From Petrolisthes cinctipes (Eukaryota; Arthropoda; Malacostraca; Decapoda; Porcellanidae): a DNA stretch of 64,000 nucleotides. The DNA lies in the NCBI GenBank assembly GCA_033782935.1, contig JAWQEG010000369.1, positions 1,679,501-1,743,500 of the forward strand. The letters are read 5' to 3'. Shown in pieces: positions 22,918-33,300 of this stretch. Position numbers and translations under genes: made by a program. Each line of letters begins with the position of its first letter. The stretch's first letter is position 1. The notes below the pieces were generated by a model. That model had not been told where the DNA came from. It was given only the letters and a program-made list of their open reading frames with translations, and made no database searches.

Positions 22918-25005
22918 GGGTCCCACTCTGGGCTGCCTCACAGGGTGGTCAGCAGCCTGGCCCACCCACGGCTGGGCAGCAAGGATAATTCGCCAGGGCC
23001 TGTCATGGCCCTGGATTACTGTTCCGGTGAGTAACTGTCATCCTTACTGTCTGACATATGAATTATGCCTAATCCCGTCCTTGGGCTACCGTTAGGTCAA
23101 AATCAGATTTTCCCTTGCTGTCAAAATCTCTGCCTCTCCTGTCATTCTCCCCCCAACCACCCCGGGTCCCTCGGGCCCCGGGGGATTAGGATTAACGGTA
23201 CTCTCACTGACACCTGTCTTCTCCCGTTACAGCCACTACGTCTACCTCCTGCCTCAACCAAAGTGTCACTTTCGGTCGTCCCGCATGTGCGGGAAATGCG
23301 GGAAAAAGGGGTAGTGGTGCGGGCGACGGGAAGGGTCTTTCTTTCTCGTTTATTCACGGTCCCCAAAAAGGATCAGGGAAAAACGAGATTGGTGATGGAC
23401 CTGAGCAGGCTAAACAAATTCGTGAAAACATTACATTTCAGGATGGTTTCGGTTGCTCAGGTCCGCACAGTTCTGAGGAAGGGAGACTGGTTAGCATCCC
23501 TGGATCTCAAGGATGCTTACTGGCACGTCCCGATCCACCCCAGGTTTCGCCGCTTTCTGGCCTTCCAGGTGGGGACCGAGACGTTCCAGTTTACCAGGCT
23601 CCCTTTCGGTCTTTCTCTAGCTCCGCGAGTCTTCACAAAACTCGTGAGGGTGGTGGCATCCCGTCTGGCAGAGGCGGGTGTCCCCACCCTCATGTACCTG
23701 GACGATTGGTTGCTTCACGCCCCTTCCAAGGAGCAGGTAGCAAACAACGTCCGGGTAGCGAGGGGAGTGCTAGAGGAAATGGGGTTTCTGTTGAACATCC
23801 CCAAGTCCTCTCTCACCCCCACTCGCAAGCTGTGTTGGCTAGGAATAGAGTGGGACTCTCTTTCGGCCACCCTCTCTCTCGCTCCAGACAACGCCCGCCG
23901 GACCCTCCGCCACGTCCGCCGGGCGCATTTTTCCCGTACTTTCTCTCGCCGCCAGTGGGAATCATTGCTCGGGTCCCTAAATTTCGCGGCCCCTGCAATG
24001 CCCCTGGGACGACTGAAACACAGGAGGCTGACGCGGGAGGTAAACCTCCACCTGTCCCCCACACACAGGGACCTTCCCAGGCAAGTGTCCCCCTCTCTCC
24101 ACCGCCTCCTTCGCCCCTGGCTACGTCCCGGTGCCCTGCGTCAGCGGGTCCCCTGGGTGTTCCCTCCCCCGGGGATTACGGTGGCGACAGACGCATCGGA
24201 CGTAGGCTGGGGATACCAGTCTTGCCTGGGACATCAACGGTGCGGGGGATGGAAGGAAGGGGAAAGGCTACTGCACATCAACGCCCGGGAGTTGATGGTA
24301 GCGAAGGAATGGCTCAACAGACACCCTCAGTTTGCCAGGATAGGCGTCCGCTTCGATATGGACAACGTTGCGGCCATGCAGTGCCTACAGAAACAGGGCA
24401 CCGTACGGTCGGAAATTCTCCTGTCCCTGTCAGAACAGATTTTCGCAATAGCGGCCAAGAGGGACATTCACCTCTCGGCCCGCTACGTGCCAGGGCGGGA
24501 GAACGATTGGGCGGACGCCCTATCCAGGTTCAGGGGGACGTCAGTCGAGTGGCAACTGCGTCCCCTTGTGTTCGAGTCTCTCTGCCTTCGCTACGGGACA
24601 CCGGAGGTGGACCTATTCGCCTCCCCATCCACGGCCCTACTCCCTCTGTTCCTGACTTTCTCATCCAGAACAGAGGCGGGAGGCCCGGACGCCTTCACGG
24701 AGGACTGGAACAGGTGGGGTCATCTCTACCTCTTCCCACCCCCAGCCACTTCAGTCCTCCTGAAGGCGATCCTCAAGCTGCGCACTTTCAGGGGGAGGGT
24801 TCTCCTCATAGCCCCCCGCTGGCCAGCACAGCCGTGGTTCGGAGAGTTGTCCCGGTGGTGCCCGCATCCCCTTCAGTTGGGATCGGCGTGCCTCTCCAGC
24901 ACCCTGTCTGCACCACTCCAAGCGTCACTGAAACTACACGCTTGGAGTTTCTACGGGGAGTCCTCAGCAAAAGGTTCACTAAGGAGACAGTGGACAAGAT
25001 GTTGA
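22698..25005 (+). CDS. Pol: reverse transcriptase, RNase H and Dam-methyltransferase-like protein
   Basis: Pol copies the element RNA into DNA. It is open from 22700 to 23026 and, after a 206-bp intron, from 23233 to 25005 (about 699 residues). The first exon ends in a Trp-rich segment with IIRQG, typical of the start of DIRS Pol. Reverse transcriptase motif A is SLDLKDAYWHVPI (Asp codon 23503), motif B is RLPFGLSLAPRVFTK, and motif C is YLDD (Asp codons 23701 and 23704). RNase H has Asp 24190, Glu 24289, Asp 24361 and Asp 24514, the last within ADALSR. The tail has VDLFAS (24607-24624) and FPPP (24733-24744), matching the Dam-like region of DIRS elements, where FPPP stands in for the usual catalytic D/N-P-P-Y/F, so methyltransferase activity is doubtful. 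The 5' exon has no in-frame ATG and overlaps gag in the +1 frame, so Pol probably needs a frameshift or alternative splicing. Confidence 0.93.
23027..23232 (+). other. Predicted intron of pol (206 bp)
   Basis: The donor is GTTCCG|GTGAGT and the acceptor is TTCTCCCGTTACAG|CCAC, with a plausible branch region CTCACTGAC about 25 bases upstream. Both exon ends are in phase 0. Joining links the Trp-rich N-terminal segment directly to the Pro-rich lead-in of the reverse transcriptase, as expected for a DIRS Pol. Confidence 0.83.
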
Positions 25006-25985
25006 GGGCTCATCGTCAGTCTTCGGTGCGACAATACGAATCGTGCTGGAAAAGATTCCAGGACTTCTTGCGAAGACACCCCTCCAGGGTCATCTCGGAG
25101 GACACAGTCCTGGAATTCCTCACGTGGCTCGCCGATTCCACCAACAGGGCCCCGGCGACGGTGCTTGCGCATCACGCAGCCCTGTCTGATCCCCTCCTCC
25201 TGGGTTTTAACATTAAGGTTTCGGAGAGGCCTCTCTCTCTCCTGAGGATGGGGATTCGGGCGGGGACCGCACCTCACCGGGCCCAGGCACCCTCCTGGTC
25301 CCTTCATCGTGTCCTTTCCTACCTGACCTTCGAGGGGGTCCCTCTGGAGGTTTGTCACCTCCTCCAGAAAGCTCTCTTCCTGCTCGCCTTAGCTACAGGT
25401 TACAGGGCTTCTCAGTTGGCAGCCCTGACCCGTCACACAGCCTTTTCTTCAGTAACCCCTAACCTTACTTCCTTAACCATTTCCCCCTCCCCTGCTTTTC
25501 TAGCTAAGAACGAGCAGGCTGACGACAGAATTGGCCCTCTCGCAGTACCCTCGTTCCTGAGGGATGGAAATTTCCACCCCCTCTGCCCAGTCCACGCCTT
25601 TGTTGCATACGTGGAGGCGACGAGAGGGGCTTCTCCGGACCACCTCTTCTACAACTCTAGGTCCGGTAACCCTCTCTTCCCTAGGTCAATCGCTCGCCTT
25701 CTCTGCCGAGTGATAGAGAACGGGGATCCCGGACACGCCCCGAGGGCTCACAGCGTTAGGGGCGTGGCCGCCTCCCTCGCCTTCCTCAGGACTCACTCGG
25801 TGGAGAGGGTCAGGGATTTAGGGGGCTGGGCGTCCACTTCTTCCTTCAGGACGAGGTACCTGTTCCACTCGCTCTCCCCTACCCCCTGTGTGGCTATGGG
25901 TACTCCACCTCCTATTCCCCAGGGTCCCCGCGGGAGACACATGGGGGGGAGGGGCCGCCCGAAGAGAAAAGGTCGGGTGATTTAA
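24999..25985 (+). CDS. Tyrosine recombinase of the DIRS element
   Basis: This protein inserts the circular DNA copy into the genome by strand exchange, replacing the integrase of LTR elements. From the ATG at 24999 it is 328 residues. The catalytic set is complete: Arg136 in ATGYRASQL (codon 25404), His251 and Arg254 in HSVRG (25749 and 25758), Trp277 in GGWAS (25827) and the nucleophile Tyr287 in TRYLF (25857). The N-terminal half (SVRQYESCWKRFQDFL onward) is the helical core-binding domain. The C-terminus ends in GRGRPKRKGR, an AT-hook-like basic motif. The ATG overlaps the pol stop (ATGTTGA). The frame stays open far upstream, and about 35 residues before the ATG, from near 24890, look like part of the fold (RLEFLRGVLSKRF). 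The true start may therefore lie earlier, reached by splicing or frameshift; upstream of that the frame only shadows pol. Confidence 0.93.
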   Translation: MLRAHRQSSVRQYESCWKRFQDFLRRHPSRVISEDTVLEFLTWLADSTNRAPATVLAHHAALSDPLLLGFNIKVSERPLSLLRMGIRAGTAPHRAQAPSWSLHRVLSYLTFEGVPLEVCHLLQKALFLLALATGYRASQLAALTRHTAFSSVTPNLTSLTISPSPAFLAKNEQADDRIGPLAVPSFLRDGNFHPLCPVHAFVAYVEATRGASPDHLFYNSRSGNPLFPRSIARLLCRVIENGDPGHAPRAHSVRGVAASLAFLRTHSVERVRDLGGWASTSSFRTRYLFHSLSPTPCVAMGTPPPIPQGPRGRHMGGRGRPKRKGRVI

Positions 25986-26079
25986 GTCCCGTCACATCAT
26001 CCCAGACCTCATCCACATCTTGTACAGCTTCATACTCATCCCCATTCTTCACGTGTACATATGGTGAAAGAGAATCTAT

Positions 26080-26085
26080 AATAAA
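26080..26085 (+). terminator. Candidate polyadenylation signal AATAAA
   Basis: AATAAA occurs 95 bp after the recombinase stop, followed within 30-45 bases by a T/G-rich stretch (TTCTTGTGTATTCATTTTCC). This is the standard arrangement for 3' end formation. DIRS transcripts usually run into the right terminal repeat, so this could end a shorter mRNA. Confidence 0.5.
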
Positions 26086-26256
26086 TTACATTGTTACGGA
26101 ATTCTTGTGTATTCATTTTCCAAACAATTATTAACTAAGATGAGTGACAGGAGATATTATTACACAGGATATCTGGATCCTAGTGTCCTCCTTCATCCCC
26201 TCGGGATTACATTACCTGAGCGAGGGCCATAGCCCTAACTCAGAAGACTTGAATAA

Positions 26257-26300
26257 GGGGGGGGGGGGGGAATGGGGGGGGGAGGAAAAGGGGGGGGGGG
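26257..26300 (+). other. Cluster of long G runs
   Basis: Runs of 14 (26257-26270), 9 (26274-26282) and 11 (26290-26300) G are separated by short A-rich spacers. Such a purine tract could form a four-stranded G structure. It is also a place where assembly length errors are likely. Confidence 0.8.
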
Positions 26301-26581
26301 AGTATCCATGGGAACCTCCCCCCTCCTCTCCTAGACCCGAACCCTCGAGTCTACCTATAAAGACTTTATGTGTAACAATTCTGGTCTATAACAGAATGGT
26401 CTACGGTTATATGGTATACGCTACTTCTCCCCCACCACGGCGTTTCACCTAGCCAGTGTCGGGAGGGGCGTTAGCTGCTGCCTCACCGGGCTCGGTTACC
26501 TTTCCTGCCCTCCGCTCTCAACCACTCTTAACTAGCACGTGATTGCCTCCACCTCACCTCCCACCTACCGCATCGCATGCT

Positions 26582-26683
26582 TAGCAACCAGCTGTACTGG
26601 TTTCACTATACCAATAATAGTGCATTTGTCGCGGCTTCTAGCCGCTTAAATTGTATTTATTGGTTTGTGAAACCAGTACAGCT
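26582..26683 (+). repeat. Internal complementary region of the DIRS element
   Basis: Positions 26582-26617 are the reverse complement of the first 36 bp of the element (19535-19570). Positions 26618-26683 are the reverse complement of its last 66 bp (26930-26995). The region therefore equals, in reverse, the joined right and left ends. In the DIRS model it templates completion and joining of the ends to make a circle. It fixes both element borders to the base. A 53-bp spacer (26684-26736) with no recognised feature separates it from the right repeat. Confidence 0.95.
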
Positions 26684-26736
26684 TCTACTGTCCCACCCAC
26701 CTCCCGATGCGGCAGACACTCACTTCTTTCTCATTG

Positions 26737-26956
26737 GAGTGGACGAGCGGTATTCAGCGGAGGAGGGGCTTAATACCTCACCTCACCACCTCCAGGTGGC
26801 TCCACTATCAGTACAGCGCCAGATTTGAATTTTATTTACTTCTGATGAACGTCACGGAATTGACCCTTCCAACCCAGATTATGCCTACACGGGGCCTGGG
26901 CTTGTGAAGGGGCCTATTCTATAGCAACCAGCTGTACTGGTTTCACAAACCAATAA
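26737..26956 (-). repeat. Right inverted terminal repeat of the DIRS element
   Basis: These 220 bp mirror 19535-19755. They are one base shorter because of the TTTG/TATAG difference near the outer end. Otherwise I found them identical, which suggests recent synthesis. Confidence 0.95.
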
Positions 26957-26995
26957 ATACAATTTAAGCGGCTAGAAGCCGCGACAAATGCACTA
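26957..26995 (+). repeat. Right-end extension of the DIRS element, with a small hairpin
   Basis: The 39 bp beyond the inverted repeat are absent from the left end but present in reverse complement in the internal complementary region, as in classic DIRS architecture. Positions 26968-26982 form a perfect 6-bp stem with a 3-base loop (GCGGCT AGA AGCCGC). Confidence 0.9.
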
Positions 26996-29900
26996 ATATC
27001 TCAAATTCAGGCTCAAAACACCCGAAAATTCAATATTTTGGGGTCCCAGAAGCAATCTGTACATGCCTACTCAGTGTTAGAGTATTTTCAAAATACAGGC
27101 CCAAAACATGCTGAAAATCGATATTTTAGATGCCCAAAGTCAAAATGTGCATGTATCTTCTGTACCCGTTTATATCTCAAATTCAGGCTCAAAACACCCG
27201 AAAATTCAATATTTTGGGGTCCCAGAAGCAATCTGTACATGCCTACACAGTGCTAGAATATTTTCAAAATATAGGCTAAAAACATGCTAAAAATCGATCT
27301 TTTAGGTGCAAAAAATCGATATCTCAAATTCAGTCCCAAAACACCCGAAAATTCGATATTTAGAGGTCCCAGAAGGTATCTGTACATGCCTACTCCGTGT
27401 TAGAGTATTTTCAAAACACAGGCCAAAAACATACTGAAAATCGATCTTTTAGGTGCCCAAAAGTCGATATGTGCATGCATCTTCTGTACCCGTTTATACC
27501 TCAAATTCTGGCCCTAAACACCCGAAAATTCGATATTTTGGGGTCCCAGAAGCGATCTGTACATGCCTACACCGTGTTAGAGTATTTTCAAAATACAGGC
27601 CCAAAACATGCTGAAAATCGATATTTTAGATGCCCAAAGTCAATATGTGTATGTATCTTCTGTACCCGTTTATATCTCAAATTCAGGCTCAAAACACCCG
27701 AAAATTCAATATTTTGGGGTCCCAGAAGCAATCTGTACATGCCTACACAGTGCTAGAATATTTTCAAAAAATAGGCTAAAAACATGCTAAAAATCGACAT
27801 TTTAGATGCCAAAAAATCGATATCTCAAATTCAGCCCCAAAACACCCGAAAATTCGATATTTAGAGGTCTCAGAAGGTATCTGTACATGCCTACTCCGTG
27901 TTAGAGTATTTTCAAAATACAGGCCAAAAACATACTGAAAATCGATCTTTTAGGTGCCCAAAAGTCGATATGTGCATGCATCTTCTGTACCCGTTTATAT
28001 CTCAAATTCTGGCCCTAAACACCCGAAAATTCGATATTTTGGGGTCCCAGAAGCGATCTGTACATGCCTACTCCATGTTAGAGTATTTTCAAAATTCAGG
28101 CCCAAAACATGCTGAAAATCGATATTTTTGGTGCCCAAAGTCAATATGTGCATGTATCTTCTGTACCCGTTTATATCTCAAATTCAGGCTCAAAACACCC
28201 GAAAAATCAATATTTTGGGGTCCCAGAAGCAATCTGTACAGTGCTAGAATATTTTCAAAATATAGGCTAAAAACATGCTAAAAATCGACATTTTAGGTGC
28301 CAAAAAATCGATATCTCAAATTCAGTCCCAAAACACCCGAAAATTTGATATTTAGAGGTCCCAGAAGGTATCTGTACATGCCTACTCCGTGTTAGAGTAT
28401 TTTCAAAATACAGGCCAAAAACATACTGAAAATCGATCTTTTAGGTGCCCAAAAGTCGATATGTGCATGCATCTTCTGTACCCGTTTATAGCTCAAATTC
28501 TGGCCCTAAACACCCGAAAATTCGATATTTTGGGGTCCCAGAAGCGATCTGTACATGCCTACTCCGTGTTAGAGTATTTTCAAAATTCAGGCCCAAAACA
28601 TGCTGAAAATCGATATTTTTGGTGCCCAAAGTCAATATGTGCATGTATCTTCTGTACCCGTTTATATCTCAAATTCAGGCTCAAAACACCCGAAATATCA
28701 ATATTTTGGGGTCCCAGAAGCAATCTGTACATGCCTACTCAGTGCTAGAATATTTTCAAAATATAGGCTAAAAACATGCTAAAAATCGATCTTTTAGGTG
28801 CCAAAAAGTCGATATCTCAAATTCAGTCCCAAAACACCCGAAAATTCTATATTTAGGGGTCCCAGAAGCGATCTGTACATGCCTACTCCGTGTTAGAGTA
28901 TTTTCAAAATACATGCTCAAAACATACTGAAAATCGATCTTTTAGGTGCACAAAAGTCGATATGTGCATGCATCTTCAGTACCCGTTTATATCTCAAATT
29001 CAGGCTCAAAACACCCGAAAATTCAATATTTTGGGGTCCCAGAAGCAATCTGTACATGCCTACTCCGTGTTAGAGTATTTTCAAAATACAGGCCCAAAAC
29101 ATGCTGAAAATCGATATTTTAGATGCCCAAAGTCAATATGTGCATGTATCTTCTGTACCCGTTTATATCTCAAATTCAGGCTCAAAACACCCGAAAATTC
29201 AATATTTTGGGGTCCCAGAAGCAATCTGTACAGTGCTAGAATATTTTCAAAATATAGGCTAAAAACATGCTAAAAATCGATCTTTTAGGTGCCAAAAAGT
29301 CGATATCTCAAATTCAGTCCCAAAACACCCGAAAATTCGATATTTAGGGGTCCCAGAAGCGATCTGTACATGCCTACTCCGTGTTAGAGTATTTTCAAAA
29401 TACATGCTCAAAACATACTGAAAATCGATCTTTTAGGTGCACAAAAGTCGATATGTGCATGCATCTTCAGTACCCGTTTATATCTCAAATTCAGGCTCAA
29501 AACACCCGAAAATTCAATATTTTGGGGTCCCAGAAGCAATCTGTACATGCCTACTCAGTGTTAGAGTATTTTCAAAATACAGGCCCAAAACATGCTGAAA
29601 ATCGATATTTTAGATGCACAAAGTCAATATGTGCATGTATCTTCTGTACCCGTTTATATCTCAAATTCAGGCTCAAAACACCCGAAAATTCAATATTTTG
29701 GGGTCCCAGAAGCAATCTGTACATGCCTACACAGTGCTAGAATATTTTCAAAATGTAGGCTAAAAACATGCTAAAAATCGACATTTTAGGTGCCAAAAAA
29801 TCGATATCTCAAATTCAGTCCCAAAACACCCGAAAATTCGATATTTAGAGGTCCCAGAAGGTATCTGTACATGCCTACTCCGTGTTAGAGTATTTTCAAA

Positions 29901-30382
29901 ATACATGCTCAAAACATACTGAAAATCGATCTTTTAGGTGCACAAAAGTCGATATGTGCATGCATCTTCTGTACCCGTTTATATCTCAAATTCTGGCCCT
30001 AAACACCCGAAAATTCGATATTTTGGGGTCCCAGAAGCGATCTGTACATGCCTACTCCGTGTTAGAGTATTTTCAAAATTCAGGCCCAAAACATGCTGAA
30101 AATCGATATTTTTGGTGCCCAAAGTCAATATGTGCATGTATCTTCTGTACCCGTTTATATCTCAAATTCAGGCTCAAAACACCCGAAAATTCAATATTTT
30201 GGGGTCCCAGAAGCAATCTGTACATGCCTACACAGTGCTAGAATATTTTCAAAATATAGGCTAAAAACATGCTAAAAATCGATCTTTTAGGTGCCAAAAA
30301 ATCGATATCTCAAATTCAGTCCCAAAACACCCGAAAATTCGATATTTAGGGGTCCCAGAAGCGATCTGTACATGCCTACTCC

Positions 30383-33300
30383 GTGTTAGAGTATTTTCAA
30401 AATACATGCTCAAAACATACTGAAAATCGATCTATTAGGTGCACAAAAGTCGATATGTGCATGCATCTTCAGTACCCGTTTATATCTCAAATTCAGGCTC
30501 AAAACACCCGAAAATTCAATATTTTGGGGTCCCAGAAGCAATCTGTACATGCCTACTCAGTGTTAGAGTATTTTCAAAATACAGGCCCAAAACATGCTGA
30601 AAATCGATATTTTAGATGCCCAAAGTCAATATGTGCATGTATCTTCTGTACCCGTTTATATCTCAAATTCAGGCTCAAAACACCCGAAAATTCGATATTT
30701 TAGGGTCCCAGAAGCGATCTGTACATGCCTACTCCGTGTTAGAGTATTTTCAAAATTCAGGCCCAAAACATGCTGAAAATCGATATTTTTGGTGCCCAAA
30801 GTCAATCTGTGCATGTATCTTCTGTACCCGTTTATATCTCAAATTCAGGCTCAAAACACCCGAAAATTCAATATTTTGGGGTCCCAGAAGCAATCTGTAC
30901 ATGCCTACTCAGTGCTAGAATATTTTCAAAATATAGGCTAAAAACATGCTAAAAATCGATCTTTTAGGTGCCAAAAAGTCGATATCTCAAATTCAGTCCC
31001 AAAACACCCGAAAATTCGATATTTAGGGGTCCCAGAAGCGATCTGTACATGCCTACTCCGTGTTAGAGTATTTCCAAAATACATGCTCAAAACATACTGA
31101 AAATCTATCTTTTAGGTGCACAAAAGTCGATATGTGCATGCATCTTCAGTACCCGTTTATATCTCAAATTCAGGCTCAAAACACCCGAAAATTCAATATT
31201 TTTGGGTCCCAGAAGCAATCTGTACATGCCTACTCAGTGTTAGAGTGTTTTCAAAATACAGGCCCAAAACATGCTGAAAATCGATATTTTAGATGCCCAA
31301 AGTCAATATGTGCATGTATCTTCTGTACCCGTTTATATCTCAAATTCATGCTCAAAACACCCGAAAATTCAATATTTTGGGGTCCCAGAAGCAATCTGTA
31401 CATGCCTACACAGTGCTAGAATATTTTCAAAATATAGGCTAAAAACATGCTAAAAATCGACATTTTAGGTGGCAAAAAATCGATATCTCAAATTCAGTCC
31501 CAAAACACCCGAATATTCGATATTTAGAGGTCTCAGAAGGTATCTGTACATGCCTACTCCGTGTTAGAGTATTTTCAAAATACAGGCCAAAAACATACTG
31601 AAAATCGATCTTTTAGGTGCCCAAAAGTCGATATGTGCATGCATCTTCTGTACCCGTTTATATCTCAAATTCTGGCCCTAAACACCCGAAAATTCGATAT
31701 TTTGGGATCCCAGAAGCGATCTGTACATGCCTACTACGTGTTAGAGTATTTTCAAAATTCAGGCCCAAAACATGCTAAAAATCGATATTTTTGGTGCCCA
31801 AAGTCAATATGTGCATGTATCTTCTGTACCCGTTTATATCTCAAATTCAGGCTCAAAACACCCGAAAATTCAATATTTTGGGGTCCCAGAAGCAATCTGT
31901 ACATGCCTACTCAGTACTAGAATATTTTCAAAATATAGGCTAAAACATGCTAAAAATCGATCTTTTAGGTGCCAAAAAGTCAATATCTCAAATTCAGTCC
32001 CAAAACACCCGAAAATTCGATATTTAGGGGTCCCAGAAGCGATCTGTACATGCCTACTCCGTGTTAGAGTATTTTCAAAATACATGCTCAAAACATACTG
32101 AAAATCGATCTTTTAGGTGCACAGAAGTCGATATGTGCATGCATCTTCAGTACCCGTTTATATCTCAAATTCAGGCTCAAAACACCCGAAAATTCAATAT
32201 TTTGGGGTCCCAGAAGCAATCTGTACAGTGCTAGAATATTTTCAAAATATAGGCTAAAAACATGCTAAAAATCGATCTTTTAGGTGCCAAAAAGTCGATA
32301 TCTCAAATTCAGTCCCAAAACACCCGAAAATTCGATATTTAGTGGTCCCAGAAGCGATCTGTACATGCCTACTCCGTGTTAGAGTATTTTCAAAATACAT
32401 GCTCAAAACATACTGAAAATCGATCTTTTAGGTGCAAAAAAGTCGATATGTGCATGCATCTTCAGTACCCGTTTATATCTCAAATTCAGGCTCAAAACAC
32501 CCGAAAATTCAATATATTGGGGTCCTAGAAGCAATCTGTACATGCCTACTCAGTGTTAGAGTATTTTCAAAATACAGGCCCAAAACATGCTGAAAATCGA
32601 TATTTTAGATGCCCAAAGTCAATATATATATGTGCATGTATCTTCTGTACCCGTTTATATCTCAAATTCAGGCTCAAAACACCCGAAAATTCAATATTTT
32701 GGGGTCCCAGAAGCAATCTGTACATGCCTACACAGTGCTAGAATATTTTCAAAATATAGGCTAAAAACATGCTAAAAATCGACATTTTAGGTGCCAAAAA
32801 TTCGATATCTCAAATTCAGTCCCAAAACACCCGAAAATTCGATATTTAGAGGTCCCAGAAGGTATCTGTACATGCCTACTCCGTGTTAGAGTATTTTCAA
32901 AATACAGGCCAAAAACATACTGAAAATCGATCTTTTAGGTGCCCAAAAGTCGATATGTGCATGCATCTTCTGTACCCGTTTATATCTCAAATTCTGGCCC
33001 TAAACACCCGAAAATTCGATATTTTGGGGTCCCAGAAGCGATCTGTACATGCCTACTCCGTGTTAGAGTATTTTCAAAATTCAGGCCCAAAACATGCTGA
33101 AAATCGATATTTTTGGTGCCCAAAGTCAATATGTGCATGTATCTTCTGTACCCGTTTATATCTCAAATTCAGGCTCAAAACACCCGAAAATTCAATATTT
33201 TGGGGTCCCAGAAGCAATCTGTACATGCCTACTCAGTGCTAGAATATTTTCAAAAAATAGGCTAAAAACATGCTAAAAATCGATCCTTTAGGTGCCAAAA

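Larger units (their letters stand above)
25986..26581 (+). other. 3' untranslated region of the DIRS element
   Basis: No convincing gene lies here. It holds a polyadenylation signal candidate at 26080-26085 and long G runs at 26257-26300. An open frame at 26144-26452 is composed largely of the translated G runs and lacks any family signature. The rest is unremarkable sequence leading into the internal complementary region. Confidence 0.6.
19535..26995 (+). mobile_element. Complete DIRS-type tyrosine-recombinase retrotransposon
   Basis: A 7,461-bp element interrupts a satellite monomer between ...ACCCGTTT and ATATCTCAAATTC, which are adjacent in intact monomers, so nothing is lost or duplicated. 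In order it holds a left inverted terminal repeat, a leader, gag, pol (reverse transcriptase, RNase H, methyltransferase-like tail), a tyrosine recombinase, an untranslated 3' region, an internal complementary region, and a right inverted terminal repeat with a 39-bp extension. Inverted ends plus an internal complementary region are the hallmark of DIRS elements; Ngaro and PAT elements have split direct repeats and LTR elements use an integrase. All catalytic residues looked for are present and reading frames are open apart from GT-AG introns, so the copy looks young. The element is clearly richer in G+C than the surrounding satellite. Confidence 0.96.

Noticed and set aside
23706..24880. Long upstream part of the recombinase frame as a separate protein
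   Set aside because: It is the shadow of pol in another frame: Pro/Arg-rich, no recombinase signature, and fully overlapping the RT and RNase H motifs.
26144..26452. Open frame of 102 codons in the 3' region
   Set aside because: Much of it is translated G runs giving Gly-rich sequence. There is no family signature.
19535..26995. LTR retrotransposon, Ngaro or Crypton as the element class
   Set aside because: There are no long terminal direct repeats, integrase or protease, the ends are inverted with an internal complementary region, and reverse transcriptase is present, which Cryptons lack.
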